DNA of 64,000 nucleotides. Source: JADGGV01 sp035715725. Lineage in GTDB: Bacteria > Gemmatimonadota > Gemmatimonadetes > Longimicrobiales > RSA9. The notes under the pieces are model-generated. The model worked only from the letters and a program-made list of their open reading frames with translations, did no database searches and was not told the DNA's origin. The translations under genes were made by a program, and so were the position numbers. Below, in pieces: positions 41,037 to 49,204 of the stretch (its first letter is position 1; each line of letters starts with the position of its first letter). The stretch is from NCBI GenBank assembly GCA_035715725.1, contig DASTKT010000048.1:1-64000 (forward strand). Direction: 5' to 3'.

Positions 41037-41471
41037 ATGGCGAAGATCCAGAAGGCGGTGGACGTCGAGGCGCCGGTGCACCGCGTATTCCGGCTGTGGT
41101 CGGACGTGGAGAACTTCCCGGGGTTCATGGAGCACGTGCAGGCGGTGCAGCGCACGGGCGACCGGACGACGCACTGGGTGGTGGAAGCGCCGCTGGGGCG
41201 GACCGTGGAATGGGATGCGCGGACCACGGTGCTGGACGAGAACCGGCGCATCGCGTGGCAGGCGACGGGGAGCGTGGGAACGTCGGGCGAGGTCCGGTTC
41301 ACGGCGGACGGGAGCGGCCGGACGCACGTGGAGGTGGACATGGAGTACCACACGCCGGGCGGGCCGGTCGGCGAGCTGCTGGCGAAGGTGTTCGAGAACC
41401 CGTCGAAGGGGGTGGAGGAGGACCTTCGGCGGTTCAAGGAGCTGGCGGAGGGGACGACGCTGCGCTCCTGA
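41037..41471 (+). CDS. SRPBCC-fold (polyketide cyclase/dehydrase-like) protein
   Basis: A 144-aa protein with the START/Bet v1-like fold: AVDVEAPVHRVFRLWSDVEN then FPGFMEHVQAVQ, ending in a long helix (VFENPSKGVEEDLRRFKELA). Such proteins bind hydrophobic ligands; this group (COG5637) is often called a membrane protein/cyclase without known reaction. GGGACG precedes the ATG. A terminator hairpin follows. Confidence 0.88.
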   Translation: MAKIQKAVDVEAPVHRVFRLWSDVENFPGFMEHVQAVQRTGDRTTHWVVEAPLGRTVEWDARTTVLDENRRIAWQATGSVGTSGEVRFTADGSGRTHVEVDMEYHTPGGPVGELLAKVFENPSKGVEEDLRRFKELAEGTTLRS

Positions 41472-41497
41472 GGCGCGCAACGACCGAAGGGGGGACG

Positions 41498-41530
41498 AGC
41501 GGCCCTGGCGCAAGCGGCGCCAGGGCCGCT
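41498..41530. terminator. Terminator hairpin after SRPBCC gene
   Basis: AGCGGCCCTGGCGC (41498-41511) pairs with GCGCCAGGGCCGCT (41517-41530) around AAGCG, 27 bp after the stop. Confidence 0.75.
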
Positions 41531-41597
41531 TCGACACGTTCCGGCAGGCGCGATCCGGTTCACGGCGTGGGGCGTACCTTCTCGCGGCGGTCCATGA

Positions 41598-41821
41598 ACC
41601 GGGAGGAGGAAGGCGGTCGAGTTCCGGGCGATCGACCTCCGGTCGGCGCGAGAGTCGGTGCGGGTGGAGGCGGAGGTGGGGCACTTCGTGTTCGTGAGCG
41701 TGGCGCGGCCGGCGCCGTTGATGCGGGCGTACCAGGCGGCGCGGGCGGAGGCGGAGCAGGTGCTGCGGGTGCTGGGGGTGCCGGCGATCCGGCGGGCGGT
41801 CGTATCCACCGGTGGTTCTTA
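41598..41821 (+). pseudogene. Remnant of an NAD(P)-binding SDR/NmrA-like gene
   Basis: In this frame the translation includes FRAIDLRSARESVRV, then HFVFVSVARPAPLMRAYQ and AARAEAEQVLRVLGVPAI, ending at TAA. This is the middle of an NmrA-like NAD(P)-binding protein (the usual FVYVSVA...MRAYQ.AR...E..LR.SG.P). The Rossmann glycine motif and the whole C-terminal half are absent; an in-frame TGA lies just upstream (41595) and no start codon is present. The overlapping frame beginning at the ATG 41594 is a Gly/Ala-rich shadow. Confidence 0.62.
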
Positions 41822-41912
41822 ACGTTCGCTCGGAGGTGCACGTCCATACAGGGATCGGCGAATCGCGTCGCGGTGACGCTGCCGACCCGCAACCTCCGAC
41901 ACGGAGAGAGAC

Positions 41913-42365
41913 ATGCGACACGTGAACCGAATGCTCCTGGTCCTGGGGCTCATGGCGCTGCCGGCGGCGGTGAGCGCCCAGGGTCCGGGCGGTCCGGGCG
42001 GGCGCGGCATGATGATGCGCGGCAACCCGGTGGCGATGATCCTGGAGCACAAGGCCGACCTGAGCCTGACGGACCAGCAGGTGACGAAGCTGCAGGACAT
42101 CCAGAAGAAGCTCGAGGAGAAGAACAAGCCGCTCCGCGAGCAGATGCAGAAGGAGACGAACGGCGCGTCGTTCCGGGACCTGACGGACGAGCAGCGGGAG
42201 AAGCTGCGGCCGGTGTTCGAGGACCTGCGGGAGAACAGCCGGAAGGCGATGGACGAGGTCCGCGAAGTCCTGACGCCGGAGCAGCAGAAGAAGATGCGGG
42301 ACCTGATGCCGATGCGGCGCGGTCCGCGCGGGGAGCGCGGCCGCGGGCATCAGAGCCAGAGCTGA
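41913..42365 (+). CDS. Periplasmic Spy/CpxP-like (LTxxQ) protein
   Basis: A 150-aa exported protein: signal peptide MLLVLGLMALPAAVSAQ, a Gly/Met-rich segment (GPGGPGGRGMMMRG), then a helical domain with two LTxxQ-type motifs (LSLTDQQVTKLQDIQ and VLTPEQQKKMRDL). Proteins of this type act as periplasmic chaperones or metal/stress sensors. It converges on the MacAB-like operon, which carries a second Spy-like protein. GGAGAGAG lies before the ATG. Confidence 0.82.
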   Translation: MRHVNRMLLVLGLMALPAAVSAQGPGGPGGRGMMMRGNPVAMILEHKADLSLTDQQVTKLQDIQKKLEEKNKPLREQMQKETNGASFRDLTDEQREKLRPVFEDLRENSRKAMDEVREVLTPEQQKKMRDLMPMRRGPRGERGRGHQSQS

Positions 42366-42407
42366 ACCCGACGAGCCAGCGCGCAGGATGGCGCTGGCCG
42401 ACATGAT

Positions 42408-42448
42408 CGAGCCCCGCCCGCCGCGTCGGATACCGCGGGCGGGGCTCG
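42408..42448. terminator. Bidirectional terminator hairpin
   Basis: CGAGCCCCGCCCGC (42408-42421) pairs with GCGGGCGGGGCTCG (42435-42448) around a 13-nt loop, between two convergent genes. Confidence 0.7.
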
Positions 42449-42604
42449 CCGCATCCCGGTGGGACGGACGTGGACGGCGGTGGTCGCGCCACGCTCGCCG
42501 CCGTCGGCCCGACGTCGGCGGAACGGTTACGGGGTGAGCGCGTGAAGTGGCGGAGACCGGTGTGGGCCGCGCCACTTCACGTTGGCGGCGCGGCGGGGCC
42601 CCGG

Positions 42605-43813
42605 CTACTCGTAGCGCAACGCCACGATCGGGTCCAGGCGAGCCGCGCGGCGGGCGGGCCAGAGGCCGAAGAAAATGCCGACCACGGACGAGAAGAGGAC
42701 GGCCATGACGGCGGCGCTGGGTGCGACGGCGGTGTTCCAGTTGGCGACGCGATGCAGCAGGAAGGCGCCGCCGGCGCCGAGGCCGAGCCCGAGCAGTCCT
42801 CCGGCGACGCAGAGCACGAGCGCCTCGATCATGAACTGGAGCAGGATGTCGCGGCGGCGGGCGCCGAGCGCCTTCCGCACCCCGATCTCGCGGGTCCGCT
42901 CGGTGACGGAGACGAGCATGATGTTCATGATGCCGATGCCGCCGACGAGGAGCGAGACGGCGGCGATGCCGGCGAGGAGGAAGGAGAACGTCTTCGTCGT
43001 CTCCTGGAAGGTCTCCAGGAGCGCGGACTGGTTGCGGATGGTGACGTCGCTCGGGTCGCCGGGCTTGATGCGGTGCTCGCGCCGCATGACCCGGTCGATC
43101 TCGGCGGTGGCGAGCTCGAGGGAGCGCTCGTCGACGGCCTGGACGTCGATCTGCTGGACGCGATCGGTGCCGAAGACGCGGAACTGGGCGGTGGCGAGCG
43201 GGAGATAGAGGATCTCGTCGGGGTTCATCCACCCCTGCTCGCCCTTGGACTCGAGGACGCCGATGACCTCGAAGGGGATGCCGCGCACCTCGATGCGCTT
43301 GCCGATGAGGGAGCGGGTGTCGGTGTTCAGGCGGTCCCCGACGGCGGCGCCGAGGACGGCGACGCGGCGGCGGCCGCGCTCCTCCTCGCGCGTGAAGAGC
43401 CGACCCGCGGCGAGCCGGGCGTTGTTGATGCCGAAGTACGCCGGCCAGGTGCCGAGGAGCTGGAGGTTGGCGTTGCTCGGGCCATTCGACACCTGGTAAC
43501 GGCGCTGCATCTCGGGGGCGACGTCCTTGATGTGGACGGGCGCACGGGTGAGCGCCTCGACATCCTCGGCGACGAGCCTGTTGTCGCCCCGGTCGACGCC
43601 GCCCATGAACTGCTGCCCGGGCCGGACCGTCAGTACGTTCGTGCCGAGCGTGGCCAGCCGCGCCTCGACCTGGCGCTGCGCTCCCTCGCCGAGCGCTACC
43701 ATGGCGATGACGGCGGCGATCCCGATGATGATGCCGAGCATCGTCAGGAAGGAGCGCAGCTTGTTGGCGCGAATCGCGCCGAAGGCGACGAGCAGGATCT
43801 CGCCGAGCAGCAT
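42605..43813 (-). CDS. MacB-like ABC transporter permease
   Basis: A 402-aa permease of the FtsX/MacB type. It has a first transmembrane helix (SFLTMLGIIIGIAAVIAMVA), a large periplasmic domain (MacB_PCD, about residues 45-240), and three C-terminal helices (GIAAVSLLVGGIGIMNIMLV, IEALVLCVAGGLLGLGLGAG, and VLFSSVVGIFFGLWPARRAA). The TREIGVRKALGARRRDI coupling loop is present. No ATPase domain is fused, and no ATPase gene is in this operon, so the energising subunit must be encoded elsewhere. The ATG lies 1 nt after the stop of the adaptor gene. Confidence 0.93.
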   Translation of the reverse strand: MLLGEILLVAFGAIRANKLRSFLTMLGIIIGIAAVIAMVALGEGAQRQVEARLATLGTNVLTVRPGQQFMGGVDRGDNRLVAEDVEALTRAPVHIKDVAPEMQRRYQVSNGPSNANLQLLGTWPAYFGINNARLAAGRLFTREEERGRRRVAVLGAAVGDRLNTDTRSLIGKRIEVRGIPFEVIGVLESKGEQGWMNPDEILYLPLATAQFRVFGTDRVQQIDVQAVDERSLELATAEIDRVMRREHRIKPGDPSDVTIRNQSALLETFQETTKTFSFLLAGIAAVSLLVGGIGIMNIMLVSVTERTREIGVRKALGARRRDILLQFMIEALVLCVAGGLLGLGLGAGGAFLLHRVANWNTAVAPSAAVMAVLFSSVVGIFFGLWPARRAARLDPIVALRYE

Positions 43814-43814
43814 G

Positions 43815-45419
43815 TCAGCCCCCGCGTCCTCCGCGCGCCGGACGAGCGGCGCCGCCGGCAGGCGCGCCGCCGCCGCCGAACATCCCGCCACCGGCGCGCT
43901 GCCGGATCTGATTCTGCATGTCCTGCTGCTGCTGCTGGAGCCGGGCGACGGCGGCCATGATGACGCGGTCGCCGGGCTCGAGGCCGCGGACGACCTCGGT
44001 GTAGTCCCAGTCGTTCACGCCGAGCAGCACCATGCGCGGCTCGGGCCCGTTCGCGGTCTGGACGAAGAGGACGCCGGGGCGCGTGCCGGAGGCGCGACCG
44101 GAGCGGCCGCCCGGTCCGCCGCCGGGACCGCCGGCGAAGCCGCCGCCGAACGCACCCCCACCGCCGAAGCGCGTGCGGCACTCCCGCAGCTTGGAGCGGT
44201 CGCCGTCGCTCAGGGAGGCGAAGCCGCCGCCGGAGCGGATCTTCTCGCGGAGCGCAGTGCAGTCGGCCTGGCTGAGCCCGGCAGCCGCGGCCTGGCCACC
44301 GGCCGGCGCCGCTCCGGCCGCGCCGCGCGCGCCGGCTCCGGCTCCGCCCGGTGCCATGGCGGCCGGACGGGCCGCACCGGCGGCGGCGGGGTTCGATCGG
44401 CCGCCAGCGAACGCCTGCTCGCGCGAGCGCTCGAGGGCCGTCCGCACGTCCTCCTCGCCCAGGCCGAGCGCCTTGCCGACGCCGACGGCGTCGCGCGGAT
44501 TCAGCACCGCGTCGTTCGGAACGACGAGGGCGTTCTCGCGCCGCGCGACCTGGATCTCGACCTCGGCGTTCATGCCGGGCTTGAGCAGCCGCTCGGCGTT
44601 GTCGAGGCGGATGAGCACGGGGAACATGGTCACGTTCTGATCGACGACGGCCTGCGGCTCGATCTTCTGGACCTCGCCGATGAAGGCGCGGCCCGGGAAG
44701 GCTTCCACCGAGACGCGCGTCACCTGTCCCGGCTGGACGCGGCCGATGTCCGTCTCGTCGACGAGAGCGCGCACCTGCATGGTGGCGAGGTCGGCCATCT
44801 TGAAGAGGGTGGTCCCGCCGGAGACCGTCTGGGAGGCGGACGCGATGATCTGCCCGCGCTCGACGGTCTTCTCGATGATCGTGCCGTCGATCGGCGCGCC
44901 GATCGTGACGTCTCCCATGCGCTGCTGAGCGAGCTGCAGGTTGGTCTGCGCCTTCACGAGCTGGGCGCGGCCGTTCGCCTCGTCGAGGGCGGCGGCCTCG
45001 AACTCCTGCTCGGTGATGACGTTGCTCTTCCGCAGCTCCTGCGAGCGCTTCTTCTGCTCGACGGAGGTCTGGAGCTTGACGCGGGCGACCTCGAGGTCCG
45101 CCTCGGCCTGGGCGAGGCCGTTACGGACATCGCGCGGGTCGATCTCGGCGAGGAGCGTGCCGCGCTTCACCTCGTCGCCCGTCTCGGCGTGCAGTGCGAG
45201 GACCTCGCCGGATGCCTTGGACTTGACCTCCACGACCACGATGGGCTGCACCGTGCCGGCCGCCTCGGCCTTCACGTCCAGCGTGCGGCGCTCCGCGAGG
45301 GCGGTCTCCGGCGCGCCGGCCCCGGCCTTGGCTGGCGCCGCGGCGCCACACGCGCCGAGCACCAGCCCCAGCGCGGGAGCAAGGGTCGCCACCAGCATCC
45401 GCCCGGATCTGCTGCTCAC
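43815..45419 (-). CDS. MacA-like periplasmic adaptor (membrane fusion) protein
   Basis: A 534-aa lipoprotein adaptor (signal LAPALGLVLGAC). Seen: lipoyl half-motifs (KAEAAGTVQPIVVVEVKSKA and TIGAPIDGTIIEKTVERGQ), a long coiled-coil hairpin (about residues 95-160), and a barrel domain. GTG start at 45419 after GGAGG. Odd features are a low-complexity insertion rich in Gly/Ala (about residues 350-390 and 440-465) and a small Cys-containing helical segment (LSQADCTALREKIRSGGG) inside the C-terminal half, and a Gly/Ala-rich tail. It would bridge the permease to an outer-membrane exit duct. Confidence 0.92.
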   Translation of the reverse strand: MSSRSGRMLVATLAPALGLVLGACGAAAPAKAGAGAPETALAERRTLDVKAEAAGTVQPIVVVEVKSKASGEVLALHAETGDEVKRGTLLAEIDPRDVRNGLAQAEADLEVARVKLQTSVEQKKRSQELRKSNVITEQEFEAAALDEANGRAQLVKAQTNLQLAQQRMGDVTIGAPIDGTIIEKTVERGQIIASASQTVSGGTTLFKMADLATMQVRALVDETDIGRVQPGQVTRVSVEAFPGRAFIGEVQKIEPQAVVDQNVTMFPVLIRLDNAERLLKPGMNAEVEIQVARRENALVVPNDAVLNPRDAVGVGKALGLGEEDVRTALERSREQAFAGGRSNPAAAGAARPAAMAPGGAGAGARGAAGAAPAGGQAAAAGLSQADCTALREKIRSGGGFASLSDGDRSKLRECRTRFGGGGAFGGGFAGGPGGGPGGRSGRASGTRPGVLFVQTANGPEPRMVLLGVNDWDYTEVVRGLEPGDRVIMAAVARLQQQQQDMQNQIRQRAGGGMFGGGGAPAGGAARPARGGRGG

Positions 45420-45475
45420 GACACACCTCCAGATGCCCCCGCGCGCGCGAGGGTCGATAGTACGTTGGCCGGGGG

Positions 45476-45934
45476 TCACGGCGATGGAGACCGATCCCGG
45501 CGATGCTCGCGATGCTCCCGGGCCCGGATCTCCTTCAGCTTGGCCTGCTGCTCCGGGTCCAGGACCTTGTCGATCTCGCCCCGCGTCTCCTCGATCAAGG
45601 AACGGAAGCGCGGCCGCACCTCGGTGAGGAGCGCCTGCATGCGGGCTTCCCGCTCCTTCGTGATCACGTCGATCTTCGCCACCTGATCGGGTGTGAGCGC
45701 AAGCTCCTCCTGGAGCTGACGGACATACGCCTCGCGGCTGCGCCGACGGGGAGAGCGGCTAGCCTCGGGTGGACTGGCGGCCGGCGCGGCATCCGCCGCC
45801 ACCGCCGGCGGCGGCCGCAGCACGTACCGGTCGAGCGCGGCACCGGTCAGCCCCCCGACGAGAAAGACCAGGAGCAGGAGCAAGCCGGCGGCGGCCTTCG
45901 GGCGGAGCCCCTTCGCCTCGCTGTCGATACTCAT
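45476..45934 (-). CDS. Membrane-anchored Spy/CnrX-like helical protein
   Basis: A 152-aa protein with one N-terminal transmembrane helix (GLLLLLVFLVGGLTGAALDRY), a proline-rich linker and a periplasmic helical domain with LTxxQ-type motifs (LALTPDQVAKIDVIT and VLDPEQQAKLKEIR). It resembles metal- or stress-sensing CpxP/CnrX/ZraP proteins. The start overlaps the stop of the anti-sigma-like gene (ATGA), so it is coupled to the sigma module. Confidence 0.82.
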   Translation of the reverse strand: MSIDSEAKGLRPKAAAGLLLLLVFLVGGLTGAALDRYVLRPPPAVAADAAPAASPPEASRSPRRRSREAYVRQLQEELALTPDQVAKIDVITKEREARMQALLTEVRPRFRSLIEETRGEIDKVLDPEQQAKLKEIRAREHREHRRDRSPSP

Positions 45935-46341
45935 GGGCCCTCCACCGCTGCGCGCAGCAGGTCGTCACGGTCCACCGCGGCGAAGACCGTGGCGGTCACC
46001 TCGTCGCCGGCGGGCGCGGCGCCGAGCGCCGCCTCCAGCGGCAGCCGCTGCGGCGGCGCCGTCCGCCCGACGTGGCCACGCTCGAGCGCGCCGAACAGCA
46101 ACGCCAGGATCACGCTGGCCGCGAGCGCCGCCGGCACGGCGGCCCGCGCCCAGCCGGCCGTGTACGCCCACCAGGGCGCACGCCCGCGCAGCCGCGCCAG
46201 CGTCAGCTCCGCCCGCTCCGCGATGCGCCGCGACAGCGCGTCCAGGTCCGCCGCATCGAGGGATGGCGGCGGGAACGCCAGCCGCAGCGCCTCCGCCAGG
46301 CGCGGATCCGACGGCGGATCGTGCTTCCGCTCTTCGCTCAT
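45931..46341 (-). CDS. Putative anti-sigma factor
   Basis: A 136-aa single-pass membrane protein. The N-terminal cytoplasmic part (LAEALRLAFPPPSLDAADLD with ALSRRIAERAEL) is followed by one transmembrane helix (AVPAALAASVILALLFGAL) and a short periplasmic tail (DEVTATVFAAVDRDDLLRA). It lacks a zinc HCxxH motif. It is assigned as anti-sigma factor because it directly follows, and overlaps by 4 nt, the ECF sigma gene. Confidence 0.75.
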   Translation of the reverse strand: MSEERKHDPPSDPRLAEALRLAFPPPSLDAADLDALSRRIAERAELTLARLRGRAPWWAYTAGWARAAVPAALAASVILALLFGALERGHVGRTAPPQRLPLEAALGAAPAGDEVTATVFAAVDRDDLLRAAVEGP

Positions 46342-47081
46342 CGCTCCTCCATGGTCCCGGGCTCCAGCGCCGCTCGGAGCGTCCGGCGCGCCCGGTGCAG
46401 ATGCCAGCGGACCGTGCCCTCCGGCAGCTCCAGGATCTCGGCCACCTCCGCGCCGGAAAACCCCTCCAGCTCGAACAACTGAACGGCCACCCGCTGCCGC
46501 TCAGGAAGCGTCGCCATGGCCCCGCGCAGCCGGTCCCGCACCTCCGCGAGCTCCGCCGCCCGCTCCGGCGAAGGCACCGGCGAGACCACGCCGTCCGGGA
46601 TCGGCTCCGTCGCCCGCACCGCCCGCGACTTGCGCGCGTTGAGCGCCCGATTCACCACGATCCGGTACAGCCACGGCCCGAACGCCCGCCCGGCCTGGAA
46701 CGTCCCGATCTTCTCCAACGCCGCCAGAAACGCGTCCTGCACCAGGTCCTCCGAGTCCTCGCGGTGGCCCAGGACCCGGTAGGCGATGGCGTAGGCCTTC
46801 CGCGCGTGCGTGCGGACCAGCTCGCCGAAGGCCGCGACGTCCCCGCCGCGCACCCGCTCGACCACCTCCGACTCCGGCCGCGGCGCGGCGAGCGGGCCGT
46901 CGGGCGCGGCTCCGCCCGCCCGGCGAGCCGGAACCGCCCGGGCGCCGTCCGCCGCGGACACCGGCCGCTCCGTGCCGCCGCTCACGGGCGCAACACGCTC
47001 CGGGGCCGCGCAGCGCGCGCCGCGGCCCGCATCATCCAACCCGCTCCACTTCCATCGGTCGGCCGACTCGTGGATGCCCAT
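46338..47081 (-). CDS. ECF-type RNA polymerase sigma factor
   Basis: A sigma70-family regulator of 247 aa as called; the family core (about 175 aa) begins at VVERVRGGDVAAFGELVRTH. Region 2 has AIAYRVLGHREDSEDLVQDA and GRAFGPWLYRIVVNRALN; region 4 has LPERQRVAVQLFELEGFSG and VAEILELPEGTVRWHLHRAR. The N-terminal 70 residues are low-complexity, so the true start may be later (for example a GTG within). It probably activates its own operon and is held by the anti-sigma-like protein. Confidence 0.9.
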   Translation of the reverse strand: MGIHESADRWKWSGLDDAGRGARCAAPERVAPVSGGTERPVSAADGARAVPARRAGGAAPDGPLAAPRPESEVVERVRGGDVAAFGELVRTHARKAYAIAYRVLGHREDSEDLVQDAFLAALEKIGTFQAGRAFGPWLYRIVVNRALNARKSRAVRATEPIPDGVVSPVPSPERAAELAEVRDRLRGAMATLPERQRVAVQLFELEGFSGAEVAEILELPEGTVRWHLHRARRTLRAALEPGTMEER

Positions 47082-47216
47082 TCCGAAGAGGTATACAACC
47101 CGGCCGCGGGGGTCGTTGGCGCAATGGAGCGCCTTGCCGCGGCGGGGGCCTGTGCATACCATATCGCATACCAGACTCGCGTACGAGCCCCGCTCACACC
47201 TTTGCCTCGCCGCCGC

Positions 47217-48086
47217 ATGCCCGAAGCCCAGAACCAGGCCGGCCCGTCGACCGTCCCCAGCGATGCGGAGGAGGTCGTGTTGCGCCCGCTGGTCACGCAC
47301 GAGGAATATGGGGCGTGCGTCGAGCTGCAGAAGGCGACGTGGGGCGAGGATTTCAACGAGGTGGTGCCGGCGACGATCCTGAAGATCGCGAATCGGGTCG
47401 GGGGGTTGACGGCGGGGGCGTTCCAGCGGGCCCGGCTGCTGGGGTTCGTGTTCGGGCTGACGGGGGTGGAGGACGGGCGACTGGTGCACTGGTCGCACAT
47501 GCTGGGGGTGCGCCCGGAGGCGCGGGATGCGGGGTTGGGCGCGCGGCTGAAGGAGTATCAGCGCGAGCTGCTGGCGGCGCGGGGGGTGGAGGTGATCTAC
47601 TGGACGTTCGACCCGCTGGTCGCCCGGAACGCGCACCTGAACCTGAACAAGCTGGGGGCGCAGGTTCGGGAATACGTTCCGGACATGTACCCCGACTCGA
47701 GCAGTACGCTTCACCGGTTCGGGACGGACCGGTTCGTGGTGGGGTGGCGGGTCGGCGGGGCGGGGGCTGGGGAGGGGGGTGCGGGGGTGGTTTCCGGGGA
47801 GTCGGCGGCGCGGGCGAACGGGGGGCGGGGGGGGCGGGTGGCGTGGGCGGAGGGGCCGGTCGTGAACGAGGCGGGTGCGCTGGGGGCCCTGGTGGAGGCG
47901 GCGGTGGTGCGGATCGAGGTGCCGGCGGACGTACAGGGGGTGGCGGCGGCGGAGGCGGCGCGCTGGCGGGAGGGTACGCGGGGCGCGTTCGTGCATTATC
48001 TGGGGCGTGGCTACGCGGTGGCCGGATTCGAGCGGGAGGGGATCTCGGGGCGGTGCTATTACCTACTGACGAGAGCGGAGCGGTGA
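47217..48086 (+). CDS. GNAT acyltransferase, candidate amino acid N-succinyltransferase
   Basis: A 289-aa protein with a GNAT domain (VVLRPLVTHEEYGACVELQK then GARLKEYQRELLAARGVEVI), a conserved YWTFDPLVARNAHLNLNKLGA, and a Gly-rich linker (about residues 180-220) leading to a small C-terminal domain. The family (COG3375) regularly neighbours N-succinylamino acid racemase/OSBS genes, and in Geobacillus such a GNAT protein was shown to succinylate D-amino acids. It overlaps the racemase start by 1 nt (TGATG). The product call rests on this context. Confidence 0.82.
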   Translation: MPEAQNQAGPSTVPSDAEEVVLRPLVTHEEYGACVELQKATWGEDFNEVVPATILKIANRVGGLTAGAFQRARLLGFVFGLTGVEDGRLVHWSHMLGVRPEARDAGLGARLKEYQRELLAARGVEVIYWTFDPLVARNAHLNLNKLGAQVREYVPDMYPDSSSTLHRFGTDRFVVGWRVGGAGAGEGGAGVVSGESAARANGGRGGRVAWAEGPVVNEAGALGALVEAAVVRIEVPADVQGVAAAEAARWREGTRGAFVHYLGRGYAVAGFEREGISGRCYYLLTRAER

Positions 48087-49204
48087 TGGTGCGACTGGAG
48101 AGGGTCGAGCTGCGGGAGATCCGTCTTCCGCTGAAGGAGCCGTTCCGGATCTCGAGCGGTGTGATGACGGAGCGGCGGATCGCGCTGCTGGAGCTGACGG
48201 ACGCGGACGGTGTGGGCGTGTGGGCGGAGTGCGTGGCGGACGAGCAGCCGAACTACTCGCCGGAGACGATCGACACGGCGTGGCTGGCGATCCGGCAATG
48301 GTTGTGGCCTCGGCTGGCGCACCGGGAGCTGGCGGGCCCGGAGGCGGTGCTTCCGCTGCTGGAGGAGGACATTCGCGGGCACCTGATGGCGAAGGGGGCG
48401 CTGGAGATGGGGGTGTGGGGGCTGGTGGCGGAGCGGGAGCGGGTGCCGCTGGCGCGGGTGCTGGGCGGGGAGCGGGAGACGATCGAGGTGGGGATCTCGC
48501 TGGGGATCCAGAAGGACCCGGCGGCGCTGGTGGAGCGGGCGGGGCGGGCGCTCGCGGAGGGGTACCACAAGGTGAAGCTGAAGATCGGTCCGGGGAAGGA
48601 CATCGAGTACGTGGGGGCGGTGCGGGAGGCGCTGGGCGCGGATGCGCCGCTGATGGCGGATGCGAACAACGCGTACACGCTGGCGGACGCGGATCACCTG
48701 GCGCGGCTGGACGAGTTCGATCTGGTGATGATCGAGCAGCCGCTGGAGCGGGAGGACCTGGTGCGGCACGCGGCGCTGCAGAAGCGGCTGCGGACGCCGA
48801 TCTGCCTGGACGAGTCGATCACGAGTCCGAACCGTGCGGAGGACATGATCACGCTGGGGAGCGGGCGGATCATCAACATCAAGCCGGGGCGGGTGGGTGG
48901 ATTCCTGGCGTCGAAGCAGATCCACGACCTGTGCCGGGCGCACGGCGTTCCGGTGTGGTGCGGCGGGATGCTGGAGAGCGGGATCGGACGGGCGTACAAC
49001 GTGGCGCTGGCGAGCCTGCCGGGCTTCACGATTCCGGGGGACACGTCGCCGTCGGCGCGGTACTGGGAGCGGGACGTGGTGACGCCGGAGTGGACGATGG
49101 ACCGGGGCGTGGTGCGGGTGCCGTGGGACAGGCCGGGGATCGGCGTGGAGGTGGACGTGGACCGGATCGAGGCGTTGACGGTGAGGCGGGAGGTGCTGAC
49201 GTGA
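48086..49204 (+). CDS. N-succinylamino acid racemase / o-succinylbenzoate synthase family
   Basis: A 372-aa enolase-superfamily enzyme. The catalytic KxK (Lys164, Lys166 in KVKLKIGPGKD) and metal ligands Asp192 (ADANNAY), Glu217 (IEQPL) and Asp242 (LDESI), plus Lys266 (NIKPGRVGG), are all present. This is the NSAR/OSBS subfamily of Firmicutes-Deinococcus type. There are no other menaquinone genes nearby and a GNAT gene is coupled upstream, so N-succinylamino acid racemisation is the better call. Overlaps msrA by 4 nt (GTGA). Confidence 0.92.
   Translation: MVRLERVELREIRLPLKEPFRISSGVMTERRIALLELTDADGVGVWAECVADEQPNYSPETIDTAWLAIRQWLWPRLAHRELAGPEAVLPLLEEDIRGHLMAKGALEMGVWGLVAERERVPLARVLGGERETIEVGISLGIQKDPAALVERAGRALAEGYHKVKLKIGPGKDIEYVGAVREALGADAPLMADANNAYTLADADHLARLDEFDLVMIEQPLEREDLVRHAALQKRLRTPICLDESITSPNRAEDMITLGSGRIINIKPGRVGGFLASKQIHDLCRAHGVPVWCGGMLESGIGRAYNVALASLPGFTIPGDTSPSARYWERDVVTPEWTMDRGVVRVPWDRPGIGVEVDVDRIEALTVRREVLT

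Noticed and set aside
41594..42406. Open frame from ATG 41594 through the SDR remnant and Spy-like gene
   Set aside because: The translation is Gly/Ala/Arg shadow sequence, while another frame matches an NmrA-like fragment and then the Spy-like gene.
39342..43232. Very long minus-strand open frame (about 1,296 codons)
   Set aside because: It runs across dacB, the SRPBCC gene, the Spy-like gene and intergenic hairpins and translates to Arg/Pro-rich low-complexity sequence. It is a GC-rich shadow frame.
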